A stretch of 64,000 nt of DNA from LMUY01 sp965198565 (GTDB lineage Bacteria; Pseudomonadota; Alphaproteobacteria; Acetobacterales; Acetobacteraceae), in assembly GCA_965198565.1 (NCBI GenBank), contig OZ240665.1, positions 4,030,001 to 4,094,000 on the forward strand. Direction: 5' to 3'. This document shows, in pieces, positions 1 through 8,648 of the stretch; the stretch's first letter is position 1; every line of letters starts with the position of its first letter. Position numbers and translations under genes: made by a program. The notes under the pieces were generated by a model that did no database searches, was not told where the DNA came from, and worked only from the letters and a program-made list of their open reading frames with translations.

Positions 1-596
1 CGCTGGATGATCTGGTTGACCAGGCGGATGACGGGGGCCTCGCTGGCGAGGTCCTTGAGGCGTTCGGTGTCTTCCTCGAGGCCCTCGCCGGTTTCGGGCA
101 TGTCGTGGGCGGCTTGGGCGTCCTGGTCGGGGTAGAGGCGGTCGAACGCGGCCTCGATCTCGATCGGGACGGCGACTTCGACTTGGACGGCGCAGCCGGT
201 GGCGGCGGCGATGGCGGCGGGGGCGAAGCGGTCGAGCGGGTCGGCCATGGCGAGCACGATGGCGCCGGCGTCGCGCGCCACGGGGAGGGCGCGGGCGTGG
301 CGCAGGAAGCGGGCGGAGAGCTGGTCCGGGGCGATGGGCTCGGCCGGGTAGCGGCTGGGGCCGGCGACCGCCAGGCCGAGCAGGGCGGCGAACCCGGCGG
401 CGAGGTCGCGCTCGTTGACCAGGCCGAGCTGGATCAGCACGCGGTCGAGGCGCTGGCCGTTCTCGGCGGCGACGCGCCGGGCCCGTTCGACGGTGCGGGT
501 GTCGCACTGGCCCTGGGATTCGAGCAGGGCCACGACCGCCTCGGCGGCCTGCTCGGGCGAGTGGGGCTCGGCGTGAAAAGAGAGTGCCTGATCCAT
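1..596 (-). CDS. gspE: Type II secretion / type IV pilus assembly ATPase, N-terminal part (truncated by window edge)
   Basis: The first 198 codons of a GspE/PilB-family secretion ATPase; the catalytic part lies beyond position 1. Reading the minus strand from ATG 596 gives MDQALSFHAEPHSPEQAAEA, then a T2SSE N-terminal domain (residues about 15-150) that normally docks the ATPase to GspL. It reaches the family landmark LASEAPVIRLVNQIIQ just before the edge. In the family the hexameric cytoplasmic ATPase powers pseudopilus assembly for protein export through the outer membrane. It diverges from a prepilin peptidase 48 bp away, which supports a secretion or pilus role. GspE and PilB cannot be separated on this fragment. 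Confidence 0.85.
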   Translation of the reverse strand, partial: MDQALSFHAEPHSPEQAAEAVVALLESQGQCDTRTVERARRVAAENGQRLDRVLIQLGLVNERDLAAGFAALLGLAVAGPSRYPAEPIAPDQLSARFLRHARALPVARDAGAIVLAMADPLDRFAPAAIAAATGCAVQVEVAVPIEIEAAFDRLYPDQDAQAAHDMPETGEGLEEDTERLKDLASEAPVIRLVNQIIQ

Positions 597-644
597 CACG
601 CCCTATACTTGTGCCGGTGGCGGCGGGATGCCAATGGCGGTCCC

Positions 645-1373
645 GTGACACCCTGGTTCCTCCCGCTGCTGGCGGCACCGTTCGTTGGCAGCTTTCTAGG
701 CGTATTGGTGCGCCGGCTGCCAGAGGGTCGTCCAGTGGCGATGGCGCGGTCGTGCTGCGAGCAGTGCGGGCGGGTGCTGGGGCCGGCCGAGCTGGTGCCG
801 GTGGCGAGCTTCCTGTGGCAGCGGGGGCGGTGCCGGGGCTGTGGCGGGCGGATCGCGCCGGAGCATCTGTGGATCGAGCTGGCGGCGGCGGCGGTGGCGG
901 CGAGTGCGGCGCTGGTGGAGCCGGATGCGGCGGTGCTGTGGGCGGATTGCGTGCTGGGCTGGGGCTTGCTGGCGCTGGGCTGGATCGACTGGACGCATTT
1001 CCGCCTGCCCGACGTGATTACGCTGCCGCTGCTGCTGGCGGGGTTGGGCGCCACGGCCTGGCTCGACCCGGCGGCGGCGGCGGACCATGCGGCGGCGGCG
1101 GCGCTCGGCTATGCGGCGCTGCGGCTGCTGGCGCTGGGCTACCGGGCGTTGCGCGGGCGCGAGGGGTTGGGCGCGGGGGACGCCAAGATGCTGGCGGCGG
1201 CGGGGGCGTGGGTGGGGGTGGCGGGGCTGGGGCCGACGCTGCTGGTGGCGGCGGTGAGCGGGTTCGGCGTGGCGCTGCTGCGCGGCGGCGGGTTGCGGGG
1301 GAGCACGATGATCCCGTTCGGGACGTGCTTGGCGTATGGGGCCTGGCTGGTGCGGCTGTTTTGGGTGCGGTAG
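645..1373 (+). CDS. gspO: Prepilin peptidase / N-methyltransferase (leader peptidase A24)
   Basis: A 242-residue integral membrane aspartic protease that in this family cleaves and N-methylates prepilins or pseudopilins. Visible features are an N-terminal P.VGSFL..LVRRLP segment, the paired cysteine motif CCEQCG...CRGCGG (zinc-binding methyltransferase region), then the two catalytic aspartate motifs, DWTHFRLPD and GAGDAKM, among several hydrophobic helices. GTG 645 is chosen because the protein then begins MTPWFLPLLAAPFVGSFLG, the normal family N-terminus. The open frame extends to position 105, but that part is antisense to gspE. It diverges from gspE, so both probably share the 48 bp promoter gap. 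Confidence 0.88.
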   Translation: MTPWFLPLLAAPFVGSFLGVLVRRLPEGRPVAMARSCCEQCGRVLGPAELVPVASFLWQRGRCRGCGGRIAPEHLWIELAAAAVAASAALVEPDAAVLWADCVLGWGLLALGWIDWTHFRLPDVITLPLLLAGLGATAWLDPAAAADHAAAAALGYAALRLLALGYRALRGREGLGAGDAKMLAAAGAWVGVAGLGPTLLVAAVSGFGVALLRGGGLRGSTMIPFGTCLAYGAWLVRLFWVR

Positions 1374-1450
1374 GCGGGGTATGCGGCGGGGTGATGGTGG
1401 GCTGAAGCCCACCCTACGGGCTAGTAGCGCCGTTAAGCGGCGACCCTCGC

Positions 1451-1543
1451 ACCCTCACCCCGACCCTCTCCCCCCTCCACTGCTATTCCACGGGCTGCGC
1501 CCGCGGAACCTTGAGCAGTTCCGCCCGCGGGAGAGGGAGAAGG
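1451..1543. repeat. Palindromic REP-like element with enlarged loop
   Basis: Left arm CCTCACCCCGACCCTCTCCC and right arm GCCCGCGGGAGAGGGAGA match the repeat seen throughout the window. Here about 45 bp separate the arms where other copies have a 4-10 base loop. It lies between the prepilin peptidase and the acyltransferase. Confidence 0.75.
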
Positions 1544-1610
1544 AGTTGGACGCGCACGGTTAAAGCGAATGTCATCCGCAGGGGCGCTCGCTCGTGTATG
1601 CTACGATTGC

Positions 1611-2693
1611 ATGCGAAATGACCTTGCTCCGAAGGCCCTGCCGAGAGCGCTGACCAGCCTGCAGGCGGGGCGGGCGATCGCGGCGCTGCTCGTGGTGTTC
1701 TATCACGGCAGCCGGTCGATCTTCGAGAACGCCAAGTATTGGGGGCATGCGCCGCTCGGGGGCGTGTTCGACTTCGGCAGCAGCGGCGTCACGTTCTTCT
1801 TCGTCCTGTCGGGCTTCATCATCTACCACGCGCATGAGCGGGACCTCGGCCGGCCCGAGATGCTGCCGAACTACCTGTGGAAGCGGTTCCGGCGCATCTA
1901 CCCGATCTACTGGGTGGTGCTGATCCTGGTGCTGCCGATCTATTTCGCGGTGCACAGCTTCGGCTACGGGTTCGAGACGCAGCCCGAAGCGATCCTCAGC
2001 TCGGTGCTGCTGGTCCATCTGCAGACGCAGCACGCGGTGATGCGGGTGGCGTGGACGCTGTTCCACGAGGTGCTGTTCTACGCGGTGTTCGCGCTGGCGA
2101 TCTGGCGGCGGGGGGTGGGGTTCGTGGCGCTGGGGCTCTGGTTCGCCGCCTCCACCTGGTCGCTCGATCCGCAGTACGACCCGCGGCTGATCGGGTTCTA
2201 CCTCAACTATGTCCACCTGCTGTTCGGCTTCGGCCTGGTGGCGCGGCGGCTGGTCGGGCGCGTGGTGATCCCGCGGCCGCTTGTGTTCGCGCTGCTGGGC
2301 GGCGTGGTGATCCTGGTGATGGCGGCGGACCAGGATTACGGCCTGGTACTGAGCGAAATGTGGCGCGGCCTCGGGTTCGGGGCGGGCTGCACCCTGGCGC
2401 TGCTGGGCGTGGTGGAGCTCGAGCGGCAGGGGCGGCTGCGGACGCCGGGTTGGCTCGTGCTGCTGGGCGATGCGTCGTACAGCATCTACCTGGTGCATTT
2501 CTTCGCGCTGTCGTTCCTGGCCAAGCTGGCCTGGGTAAGCGGCGCGGCGCAGCACCTGCCGGGCGACCTGGTCTATGTCCTGATGGTGGCGCTGGCGGCG
2601 GCGAGCGGGGTGGTGTTCCACCTCTGGGTCGAGCGGCCGCTGCTGGCGGTGCTGGGGCAGAAGCCGTTCTCCCGCTCGGTGCGCGTGGCCTGA
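1611..2693 (+). CDS. Acyltransferase 3 family membrane protein
   Basis: A multi-spanning membrane O-acyltransferase of the Acyltransferase_3 (OafA/NodX/ExoZ-like) family; such enzymes move acyl groups onto sugars, exopolysaccharide or LPS. The N-terminus carries LQAGRAIAALLVVFYHG, with the conserved histidine in TM1, followed by SSGVTFFFVLSGFIIY, KRFRRIYPIYW (the R-rich loop), and a final stretch SYSIYLVHFF typical of the family. About ten hydrophobic helices fill the 360 residues. ATG 1611 is preferred to ATG 1569 because the extra 14 residues look non-coding, though neither start has a strong ribosome binding site. The substrate cannot be read from sequence. The next gene starts within 20 bp. 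Confidence 0.85.
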   Translation: MRNDLAPKALPRALTSLQAGRAIAALLVVFYHGSRSIFENAKYWGHAPLGGVFDFGSSGVTFFFVLSGFIIYHAHERDLGRPEMLPNYLWKRFRRIYPIYWVVLILVLPIYFAVHSFGYGFETQPEAILSSVLLVHLQTQHAVMRVAWTLFHEVLFYAVFALAIWRRGVGFVALGLWFAASTWSLDPQYDPRLIGFYLNYVHLLFGFGLVARRLVGRVVIPRPLVFALLGGVVILVMAADQDYGLVLSEMWRGLGFGAGCTLALLGVVELERQGRLRTPGWLVLLGDASYSIYLVHFFALSFLAKLAWVSGAAQHLPGDLVYVLMVALAAASGVVFHLWVERPLLAVLGQKPFSRSVRVA

Positions 2694-2710
2694 GCGCGCT
2701 GCGCGGGGCG

Positions 2711-3667
2711 TTGGTCGCGCTGCTGCTCTGGCTGCCGTCGGCCGCGATCGCCGGGCCGGTGCTGGACGGGGTGCGGCAAGCGGGCGTGCTGGAGTGTGGC
2801 GGAGTGATCCGGCCGGGGCTGGCGTTTCCGGCGCTGGACGGGAGTTGGCATGGGCTCGAGGTGGATATCTGCCACGCGCTGGCGGCGGCGGTGCTCGGCA
2901 GCCAGGCGCGATTCGTGTTCCATGGCTACACGGAGGTGGCGGGCGGCTACGAGGCGTTGCGCCGGGGCGAGCACGAGGTGGCGTTCCTGACCGCGTCCGA
3001 ACTGCTGGCGCAGCACCTGCTTGGCGACGTCGTGCCGGGGCCGCCGGTGTTCTTCACGGCGTCGGGCGTGATGGTGCACGCCGGGTCGAAGGCGATGCGG
3101 TTGGCGGACTTGGCGGGGCAGCGGGTGTGCGTCGAGCCCGGCACCGGGCCGGAGCGGGTGTTGCGGGCGTGGTTCGCGGCGGCTGGCGTGGACGCGCAGA
3201 TCATCCCGTTCCAGGAAGCGGAGGAAATGCAGGACGGCTTCTATGGCGGGCGCTGCGACGCGATGGCGAACGAGCTGCCGCGGCTGGCGGCGTTGCGGCT
3301 GCAGGCGGACGCGGATGGGCGCCCTGCCCGGCTGCTGCCGGACGCGGTGGGGGCGGACCCGATCCTGGCGGTGACGCCGCGCAGCGACGGGCAGTGGAGC
3401 GCGGTGGTGGCGTGGGCGGTTGCCAGCCTGCAGCGGGCGGAAACGCAGGGCCAGACGGGGCCGGGCGGCGGGGACGATCCGCTGCCGCTGGCCGGGGACG
3501 CGCTGGGGCTGCCGGCGGGCTGGCAGGCGGCGATGCTGGCGGCGACGGGGAGCTATGCCGCGATGTATGACCGCACCCTGGGGGCTGGCTCGCCGCTGGA
3601 GCTGCCGCGCGGGCTGAACGCGCTGTGGAGCGCCGGGGGGTTGTTCTGCCCGCCGTTCAGCGAGTAG
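2711..3667 (+). CDS. Amino-acid ABC transporter substrate-binding protein (AapJ-like)
   Basis: A periplasmic solute-binding protein of the SBP_bac_3 family, about 318 residues. A hydrophobic signal peptide (LLLWLPSAAIAG) precedes a mature part with GVLECGGVIRPGLAFPALD, GSWHGLEVDICHALAAA and a C-terminal LPRGLNALWSAGG. These resemble the general L-amino acid binding protein AapJ, whose C-terminus reads RGLNALWSKGGL. No ATG fits: TTG 2711 is the most reasonable start, with CTG 2699 or 2690 as alternatives giving a more basic N-terminus. No permease or ATPase genes adjoin, so it is an orphan binding protein. It may be a distant sensor-type relative rather than a transporter component. Confidence 0.75.
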   Translation: MVALLLWLPSAAIAGPVLDGVRQAGVLECGGVIRPGLAFPALDGSWHGLEVDICHALAAAVLGSQARFVFHGYTEVAGGYEALRRGEHEVAFLTASELLAQHLLGDVVPGPPVFFTASGVMVHAGSKAMRLADLAGQRVCVEPGTGPERVLRAWFAAAGVDAQIIPFQEAEEMQDGFYGGRCDAMANELPRLAALRLQADADGRPARLLPDAVGADPILAVTPRSDGQWSAVVAWAVASLQRAETQGQTGPGGGDDPLPLAGDALGLPAGWQAAMLAATGSYAAMYDRTLGAGSPLELPRGLNALWSAGGLFCPPFSE

Positions 3668-3755
3668 CGCGGCGGCTGCAACAGGCTCTTCACGCAACGG
3701 TCATCGGCGATCCATGCTATTGGCGGAGCGTCCGTTCGCATTGATTGGGGGTTTC

Positions 3756-5795
3756 ATGCGCCGCGCCTTGCTCCGAAGCTGCTCCATTGCCGTCGGCCTT
3801 GCCGCCGCGCTTCCGGCGGGCCTGCGCGCCCAGCCTGCTACCATGGGTGCCCCCCTCCCCATCCCCCAGGTGACCGCGCAACCAACCCAGGGCGAGGACC
3901 CGGCGTTGGCGACGTATCTGCGGGACCCGGCGTCCGACCCCGACGTGCCGTTCGACCAGTTGGTCGCAGCGCTGCGCCAGCACGTGCGCTACGTGTTCGT
4001 GCTGTTCCAGGAGAACGAGTCGTTCGACCACTATTTCGGCAGCTTTCCGGGAGCCAACGGGCTGTTTTCGGACGGGCAGCGTCCGCGGGCGGCAGCGGAG
4101 ACGGCGGGCTTCAACCAGCCGATCACCAATGTGGACGGCAGCAGCGGGACGATCAGCCCGTTCCTGATCGGGCCGGCGCAATTTGCCGCCGACCTCGACG
4201 ACATCGACCATGGCCACGTCCGCATGGCCGCCAAGATGAACATCCAGCCCAGCGGGTATGGGACGCCGAACATGGACCGGTTCGCGCAGGTGGAGGAGGC
4301 CAAATACACCCCGCCGGGCGCCAAGACGCCGACGCTGCAGGCCAAGCAGATGGGAGAGCTCGCGATGGCCTATGCCGACTGCGACACGATCCCGTTCCTG
4401 TGGAACTACGCCGCGCGGTTCACCCTGTTCGACAACATCTTCCAGACCACGATCGGGCCGTCGACGCCGAACGCGATTGCCATGATCGCGGGGCAGTCGG
4501 GCGAAACGCAATGGGTGGAGCATCCGGACAAGATCGGCCATTCCATTCCGGTATTGGCCGACCCGATCCCGTATTGGGGCTCGACCTTGGACAAGACGCC
4601 GGCGGACAGCGCGTTGCGGCAGCCGTCAAACACGGTGCACGAGACCAGCGGCAAGGACGGCGCCAACACCGCGCCGAATCTGACGTTCGCTAGCCTGCCG
4701 CTCACGCTGAGCGGGGGGGATGTGAGCAAGATCGCGCAAGCCGACGCAGCGGCGAGCACCGACCTGGCGGACGTTGGGCAGGACGTGCCGTTCATCGCCA
4801 GCCTGAAGCGGCCGCAGGTGAGCTGGCGCTGGTATGAGGAGGGCTACGACCGCGAACCGACCGATACGGGGAGCTTGGTCTCGCACAACAGCTATATCGG
4901 CCACCACAATGGGGCGCAGTATTTCGGCTACATCAGCAACAACCCCGAAATGACGAAAAACCTGAAGGGGTTGGGCGACTTCTTCGCCGACATGCAGGCG
5001 GGCAAGATGCCGGAAAGCGGCGGAGTGATCTTCGTGCGCGGCGGCTACACCAACATCGCCGGGCTGGTTCCGGCGCTGAACACCAAGGCGTATCCGGGCA
5101 ATGCGGAGGCGGCCAAGGTAGAGGCGCAGTTCCTCGGCGACGACGACCACCCGGGGTATTCGGATTCGCACCTGTCGGAAGCACTGGTGGCGCGCGAGGT
5201 CAACGCGATCGCGCGCAGCCCGTATTGGGACCAGAGCGCCATCGTGATCACCTATGACGAGAGCGAGGGGGATTACGATCACGTGCCGCCTCGCATCCTG
5301 TCGTATGACCCGGCGGGGCTGCCGCTGTCACGCGGGCCACGCATCCCGCTGACGCTGATTTCGCCGTATGCCCGTTCGCACGCCACCTCGCACGTGGAGG
5401 GCGACCATGCGTCGGTGATCCGCCTAATCGACTTGGTGTTCAACCTGCCGCCGCTGGCGGATCTGCCGGACGAGCTGCAGGCGCGGCTGGCGGGGCAGCA
5501 GCCGAAGTTTGCGACTCAGACCGGCTTCAAACAGACCAACCTGGGGCCGCATGACGACTTGACGGAGGTCACGAGCAATTTGATGGAGGGCTTCGACCCG
5601 GCGCGGCTGACCGGGGCGGCACCGCCGATCCCCGCCAGCTTTGCGCAGATTGCGGACAGCGATGTCGCGACGGTGCCGCCGTATGGGAACAAGGGGTGCG
5701 CCAAGCTGGGGATCACGACGGAGGATGTGCGGCAGGGGTATCACCAGGCGGTGCCGGCGGACTTCAATCCGCGGCCACTGACGTTTCCGCATTGA
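3756..5795 (+). CDS. Secreted phosphoesterase family protein (phospholipase C / acid phosphatase-like)
   Basis: A 679-residue member of the phosphoesterase family PF04185 (phospholipase C, AcpA-type acid phosphatase). ATG 3756 gives a clean signal peptide, MRRALLRSCSIAVGLAAALP ending near AQP, and sits 5 bases after GGGG; the upstream ATG at 3714 would bury the signal. Family landmarks are YVFVLFQENESFDHYFGSFP near residue 70 (the metal/phosphate site ENESFDHYFG), TTIGPSTPNAIAMIAGQSGE, and the C-terminal SAIVITYDESEGDYDHVPP with GPRIPLTLISPYAR and HVEGDHASVIRLID. The enzyme is expected in the periplasm or outside the cell, acting on phosphomonoesters or phospholipids; the exact substrate is not predictable. 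Confidence 0.87.
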   Translation: MRRALLRSCSIAVGLAAALPAGLRAQPATMGAPLPIPQVTAQPTQGEDPALATYLRDPASDPDVPFDQLVAALRQHVRYVFVLFQENESFDHYFGSFPGANGLFSDGQRPRAAAETAGFNQPITNVDGSSGTISPFLIGPAQFAADLDDIDHGHVRMAAKMNIQPSGYGTPNMDRFAQVEEAKYTPPGAKTPTLQAKQMGELAMAYADCDTIPFLWNYAARFTLFDNIFQTTIGPSTPNAIAMIAGQSGETQWVEHPDKIGHSIPVLADPIPYWGSTLDKTPADSALRQPSNTVHETSGKDGANTAPNLTFASLPLTLSGGDVSKIAQADAAASTDLADVGQDVPFIASLKRPQVSWRWYEEGYDREPTDTGSLVSHNSYIGHHNGAQYFGYISNNPEMTKNLKGLGDFFADMQAGKMPESGGVIFVRGGYTNIAGLVPALNTKAYPGNAEAAKVEAQFLGDDDHPGYSDSHLSEALVAREVNAIARSPYWDQSAIVITYDESEGDYDHVPPRILSYDPAGLPLSRGPRIPLTLISPYARSHATSHVEGDHASVIRLIDLVFNLPPLADLPDELQARLAGQQPKFATQTGFKQTNLGPHDDLTEVTSNLMEGFDPARLTGAAPPIPASFAQIADSDVATVPPYGNKGCAKLGITTEDVRQGYHQAVPADFNPRPLTFPH

Positions 5796-5872
5796 GCGGG
5801 TAGATCAGAGTGATCCCTCTTCCGACAGCGCAGGGCCTGATGGATGCACACACCCTCCACTCGAAGAATAAC

Positions 5873-5994
5873 TCCCTCTCCCGCGGGCGGGAGAGGGTTG
5901 GGGTGAGGGTGCGAGGCCCGCAATCCATTGAGCCGTCTCGCTCGCCCAAAGAGCCCTCACCCCGGCCCTCTCCCGTGTAGAACGGGAGAGGGAG
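5873..5994. repeat. Pair of REP-like palindromes in opposite orientation
   Basis: Copy 1 at 5873-5910 (CCCTCTCCCGCGGGCGGGAG then GGTTGGGGTGAGGG) and copy 2 at 5954-5994 (CCTCACCCCGGCCCTCTCCC, loop GTGTAGAAC, GGGAGAGGGAG) point away from each other in a head-to-head pair. Copy 2 ends 18 bp before the start of the DsrE-like gene. Confidence 0.8.
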
Positions 5995-6012
5995 TTGGAC
6001 TGGAGTTCGGTC

Positions 6013-6465
6013 ATGAATCGTCGACTGTTTGGCCGCGCTGGGGTGCTGGCGCTGGTGGCGGCCCCGGCGCTCGTTCGCGCCCAGGAAGCCAGGCACCGGA
6101 TGGCGTTCCACGTCGGCAGCGACAAGGCGGAGGTGATGAACGAGGCGCTGTCCAACATCGTCAATGCGGCCAGTTTCTATGCGCAGGCGGGGCAAGCGGT
6201 GGCCATCGAGCTGGTGGCCAATGGGGGCGGCTACACCATGCTGCGCGAGGACCGCTCGCCGGTGAAGCAGCGCATCGCGGACGTGCATCGGCAGTTTCCG
6301 TTCGTGGTGTTCTCGGCGTGCGCCAACACACGGAGCGGCATCGCCAAGGCGGAGAACAAGACGCCGGCGGACATCCCGGAAGTGCCGGAAGCCACCGACG
6401 TGCCCTCCGGGGTGGTGCGGCTCAGCGAGTTGCAGGAACAGGGGTGGAGCTACATCCGGGTGTGA
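6013..6465 (+). CDS. Exported DsrE/DsrF-like family protein
   Basis: A 150-residue protein with a twin-arginine-like signal sequence (MNRRLFGRAGVLALVAAPAL...RAQ) and a mature DsrE-like fold region: MAFHVGSDKAEVMNEALSNI, then AIELVANGGGYTMLRED and FVVFSACANTRSG. In periplasmic relatives this fold often has an unknown role; cytoplasmic DsrE proteins relay sulfur through a conserved cysteine, and here one cysteine (in SACANT) sits at that place. ATG 6013 is selected because it begins the signal peptide; the sequence TGGAG just upstream is partly formed by the end of a palindromic repeat. It is convergent with the next gene. Confidence 0.7.
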   Translation: MNRRLFGRAGVLALVAAPALVRAQEARHRMAFHVGSDKAEVMNEALSNIVNAASFYAQAGQAVAIELVANGGGYTMLREDRSPVKQRIADVHRQFPFVVFSACANTRSGIAKAENKTPADIPEVPEATDVPSGVVRLSELQEQGWSYIRV

Positions 6466-6471
6466 CCCGGC

Positions 6472-7785
6472 TCAGAACTCGAGCAGGGTGTCACGCAGGT
6501 GGGTGTGGCGATAGGCGCGCCGGGTCAGTCCGCGCTGCTGCAGGGCGGGGACGAGGCCGTCGGTGATTTCGGCGACCGACTTGCGGCTGAGATCGGGGAG
6601 CGTCAGCAGGAAGCCGTCGCCGCCGACCTCCTGCATCACCTCGTCCATCTGCGCGGCGACGGATTCGGGGGTGCCCACCAGGTCCACGCAGCCGCCATGG
6701 CTGGTGTAGGCCAGGATCGCCTCGCGCAGGGTGCGTCCGCCGGCCTTGCGCAGGAAATTGGACAGGCTGGACTGGTGGCCGTTGGTGGTCAGCTCGGCGA
6801 CGGGGGCGTCCAGGTCGTGGCCGGAGAAGTCGATGTTGGTGGTCCAGCCGAGCTGGGCCAGGCGCTGCTTGACCTGGTCGTCGGTGGCGACGGTGCGCAG
6901 GGCGGCGCGGGCCTGGGCCTCCTCCTCGGTGTTGCCGAGCACCGGGGTGCACATGAACAGGACCTTGCAGGTGCGCGGGTCGCGCCCGGCGTCGCGCATG
7001 CGGCGGTGCACGTCGTCGCGGTATTGCTTCATGGCGGCGACGCCTTTGGGGTGCGCCACGATGGTGTCGGCGTATTGGGCGGCGATGGCGCGGCCTTTGT
7101 CGGAGCCGCCGGCCTGGGCGATCACCGGGCGGCCTTGCGGGCACGGGCCTGAGTTCAGCGGGCCGCGGCTGGCGTAGTAGGTGCCTTGGAAGTCGATCTG
7201 GTGGACCTTGGCGGGGTCGATCAGGGTGCCGGTCTCGGGGTCGGCGACGATGGCGCCGGGTTCCCAGGAGTCCCACAGCTTGGTGACGACGTCGATGTAT
7301 TCGGCGGCCATGTCGTAGCGGGTGTCGTGCTCGGGCAGGCCTTCGAGGCCGAAGTTCTGGGCCGAGAGGTCGGAGCTGCCGGTGACCATGTTCCAGCCGG
7401 CGCGTCCGCCGGAGATTTGGTCGAGCGTGCCGACGGTGCGGGCGGTGAGATAGGGGTGGTAGGCGAAGGTGGAGAGCGTGGGCACGATGCCGAGGTGCGT
7501 GGTGGCGGCGAGCATGAGGGAGGCGATGACGGAGGGTTCCTGTCGCGGCACGGACATGCCGCGGCGGAGGAACATGTCGCGCGAGTTCTCCCAGTTCTGG
7601 CCGATGTAGATGGAGTCCTCGAGCAGCAGGTAGTCGAAGCCGGCGCGTTCGATGTTGCGGGCGAGGTCTAGGAAGTTGCTGGCGGACATCCATTCGTGGG
7701 CGACGTTGCCGGTCCATTGCTCGCCCCAGGCCTGGATGCTGGAGCCTTGGAGGAACCAGGCGAGATGGAAGGGTGCGGCGGGCAT
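6472..7785 (-). CDS. FMN-dependent monooxygenase, NtaA/SnaA/DszA family
   Basis: A 437-residue flavin-dependent monooxygenase of the luciferase-like superfamily, NtaA/SnaA/SoxA branch. These enzymes use FMNH2 from a separate reductase to oxidise compounds such as nitrilotriacetate, dibenzothiophene sulfone or alkanesulfonate-type substrates. Typical segments are the N-terminal HLAWFLQG, AGFDYLLLEDS, HLGIVPTLSTFAYHPYLTAR, TLDQISGGRAGWNMVTGSSD and the GRPVIAQAGGSDKG loop. The length matches the family. It has no adjacent flavin reductase or transporter, and its substrate is unknown. It is convergent with the DsrE-like gene and shares a direction with the downstream higA-like gene. Confidence 0.88.
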   Translation of the reverse strand: MPAAPFHLAWFLQGSSIQAWGEQWTGNVAHEWMSASNFLDLARNIERAGFDYLLLEDSIYIGQNWENSRDMFLRRGMSVPRQEPSVIASLMLAATTHLGIVPTLSTFAYHPYLTARTVGTLDQISGGRAGWNMVTGSSDLSAQNFGLEGLPEHDTRYDMAAEYIDVVTKLWDSWEPGAIVADPETGTLIDPAKVHQIDFQGTYYASRGPLNSGPCPQGRPVIAQAGGSDKGRAIAAQYADTIVAHPKGVAAMKQYRDDVHRRMRDAGRDPRTCKVLFMCTPVLGNTEEEAQARAALRTVATDDQVKQRLAQLGWTTNIDFSGHDLDAPVAELTTNGHQSSLSNFLRKAGGRTLREAILAYTSHGGCVDLVGTPESVAAQMDEVMQEVGGDGFLLTLPDLSRKSVAEITDGLVPALQQRGLTRRAYRHTHLRDTLLEF

Positions 7786-7842
7786 GGCGGGGAGGTCTCC
7801 AGTGGTTGACGGAGACCTAGCACGGGTTGTGCCAGCGGGTCG

Positions 7843-8160
7843 TTAAGCGGCCCGCATGGTGGGGATGGCAGCCACGATGTCCGCCATGTTCCGTTCGGCC
7901 TGCCATAGATCGCGGGCCTGCTGCATGCGCAGCCAAAGCCCCGGGCCGTTGCCGCATAGCTTGCCGAGCCGGACGGCCATTTCCGGGGTGACGGCGGCGC
8001 GCTCGCTCAGCACGGCATGCAACGCCTGCCGGGACACGCGCAGCAGCCCGGCCGCTTTCGTAACCGACAGATTGAGCGCCGGAAGCACGTCCTCACGCAA
8101 TAGCTCGCCAGGGTGTGCCGGCGGGTGGAACGGTTGGGCAGGCAGAATCGAGTCAGTCAT
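7843..8160 (-). CDS. higA: HigA-type antitoxin / XRE-family regulator (orphan)
   Basis: A 105-residue helix-turn-helix protein of the HigA (VapI-like) antidote family. It carries the typical N-terminal PAHPGELLREDVLPALNLSV, the HTH helices TKAAGLLRVSRQALHAVLSE and VTPEMAVRLGKLCGNGPGLW, and LRMQQARDLWQAE. In complete modules the HigB toxin mRNA interferase gene lies immediately upstream and HigA represses both. Here the 280 bp upstream hold a palindromic repeat and no toxin frame, so the antitoxin appears orphaned. It may now act on other promoters or be residual. Confidence 0.85.
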   Translation of the reverse strand: MTDSILPAQPFHPPAHPGELLREDVLPALNLSVTKAAGLLRVSRQALHAVLSERAAVTPEMAVRLGKLCGNGPGLWLRMQQARDLWQAERNMADIVAAIPTMRAA

Positions 8161-8220
8161 GCGAACTCCTGTGTCGAGCGAGCGGATTTAGATTGGTTTC
8201 CTCGCCGCGTTCCTATCCTC

Positions 8221-8357
8221 GTCAAGCCGGTGCTTGACACTGGCATCCACGGGATTTGGCTGGTGACGTCGATCATTTGTTGGCAAAGTTTGCGCCAGCG
8301 CGAGAGGCCGGTGACCCGGAACGCCGTGGATGCCAGGGTCAAGCCCTGGCATGACGA
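8221..8357. repeat. Intergenic element with about 33 bp inverted ends
   Basis: The left end (GTCAAGCC..GCTTGACACTGGCATCCACG, from 8221) is nearly the reverse complement of the right end (CGTGGATGCCAGGGTCAAGC, then CCTGGCATGACGA, 8324-8357). The shape is of a small MITE-like or BIME-like palindromic element of the type common between alphaproteobacterial genes. It occupies the place where a higB toxin gene would be expected. Confidence 0.7.
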
Positions 8358-8441
8358 TGGTCCTTATCCCTTGCGTAGAGAGGTTCCGGCTATTCGCACT
8401 TAAACGGAAGCGGCATGATCTTTCTTCATGGAGTATCAGCT

Positions 8442-8648
8442 ATGGCGAGGAAGCCTAAGACATTGTCTTGGAACGTCGTCCAGAATGACAACGGCAAGAC
8501 TCTTGGTAGCTACGCGGTAGACGTTGACCTGATAGTCGTGAAAAGCGCCATAACTGGCGAAGAGAAGACGACGCAACTAGGCGGGTCGGCTGCCCATCCG
8601 GAAGCTTTGGCGCGGCTGATCCTTTCCGAAGCCGATATGCGTGGGTGA
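8442..8648 (+). CDS. Small protein of unknown function
   Basis: A 68-residue protein not recognised as any family: MARKPKTLSWNVVQNDNGKT at the N-terminus, then a beta-rich looking stretch and EALARLILSEADMRG at the end. ATG 8442 is chosen because GGAG lies 9 bases upstream; an in-frame ATG at 8415 has no site. Its last 8 bases overlap the GTG start of the hydantoinase gene. It therefore could be translationally coupled, although its composition is less GC-rich than its neighbours and it may be a recent arrival. Confidence 0.5.
   Translation: MARKPKTLSWNVVQNDNGKTLGSYAVDVDLIVVKSAITGEEKTTQLGGSAAHPEALARLILSEADMRG

Noticed and set aside
105..644. N-terminal extension of the prepilin peptidase frame
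   Set aside because: It is antisense to the gspE N-terminal domain and shows only low-complexity Gly-rich sequence.
8157..8342. 61-codon minus-strand frame upstream of higA as a possible toxin
   Set aside because: It translates the inverted-end palindromic element and has no HigB motifs.
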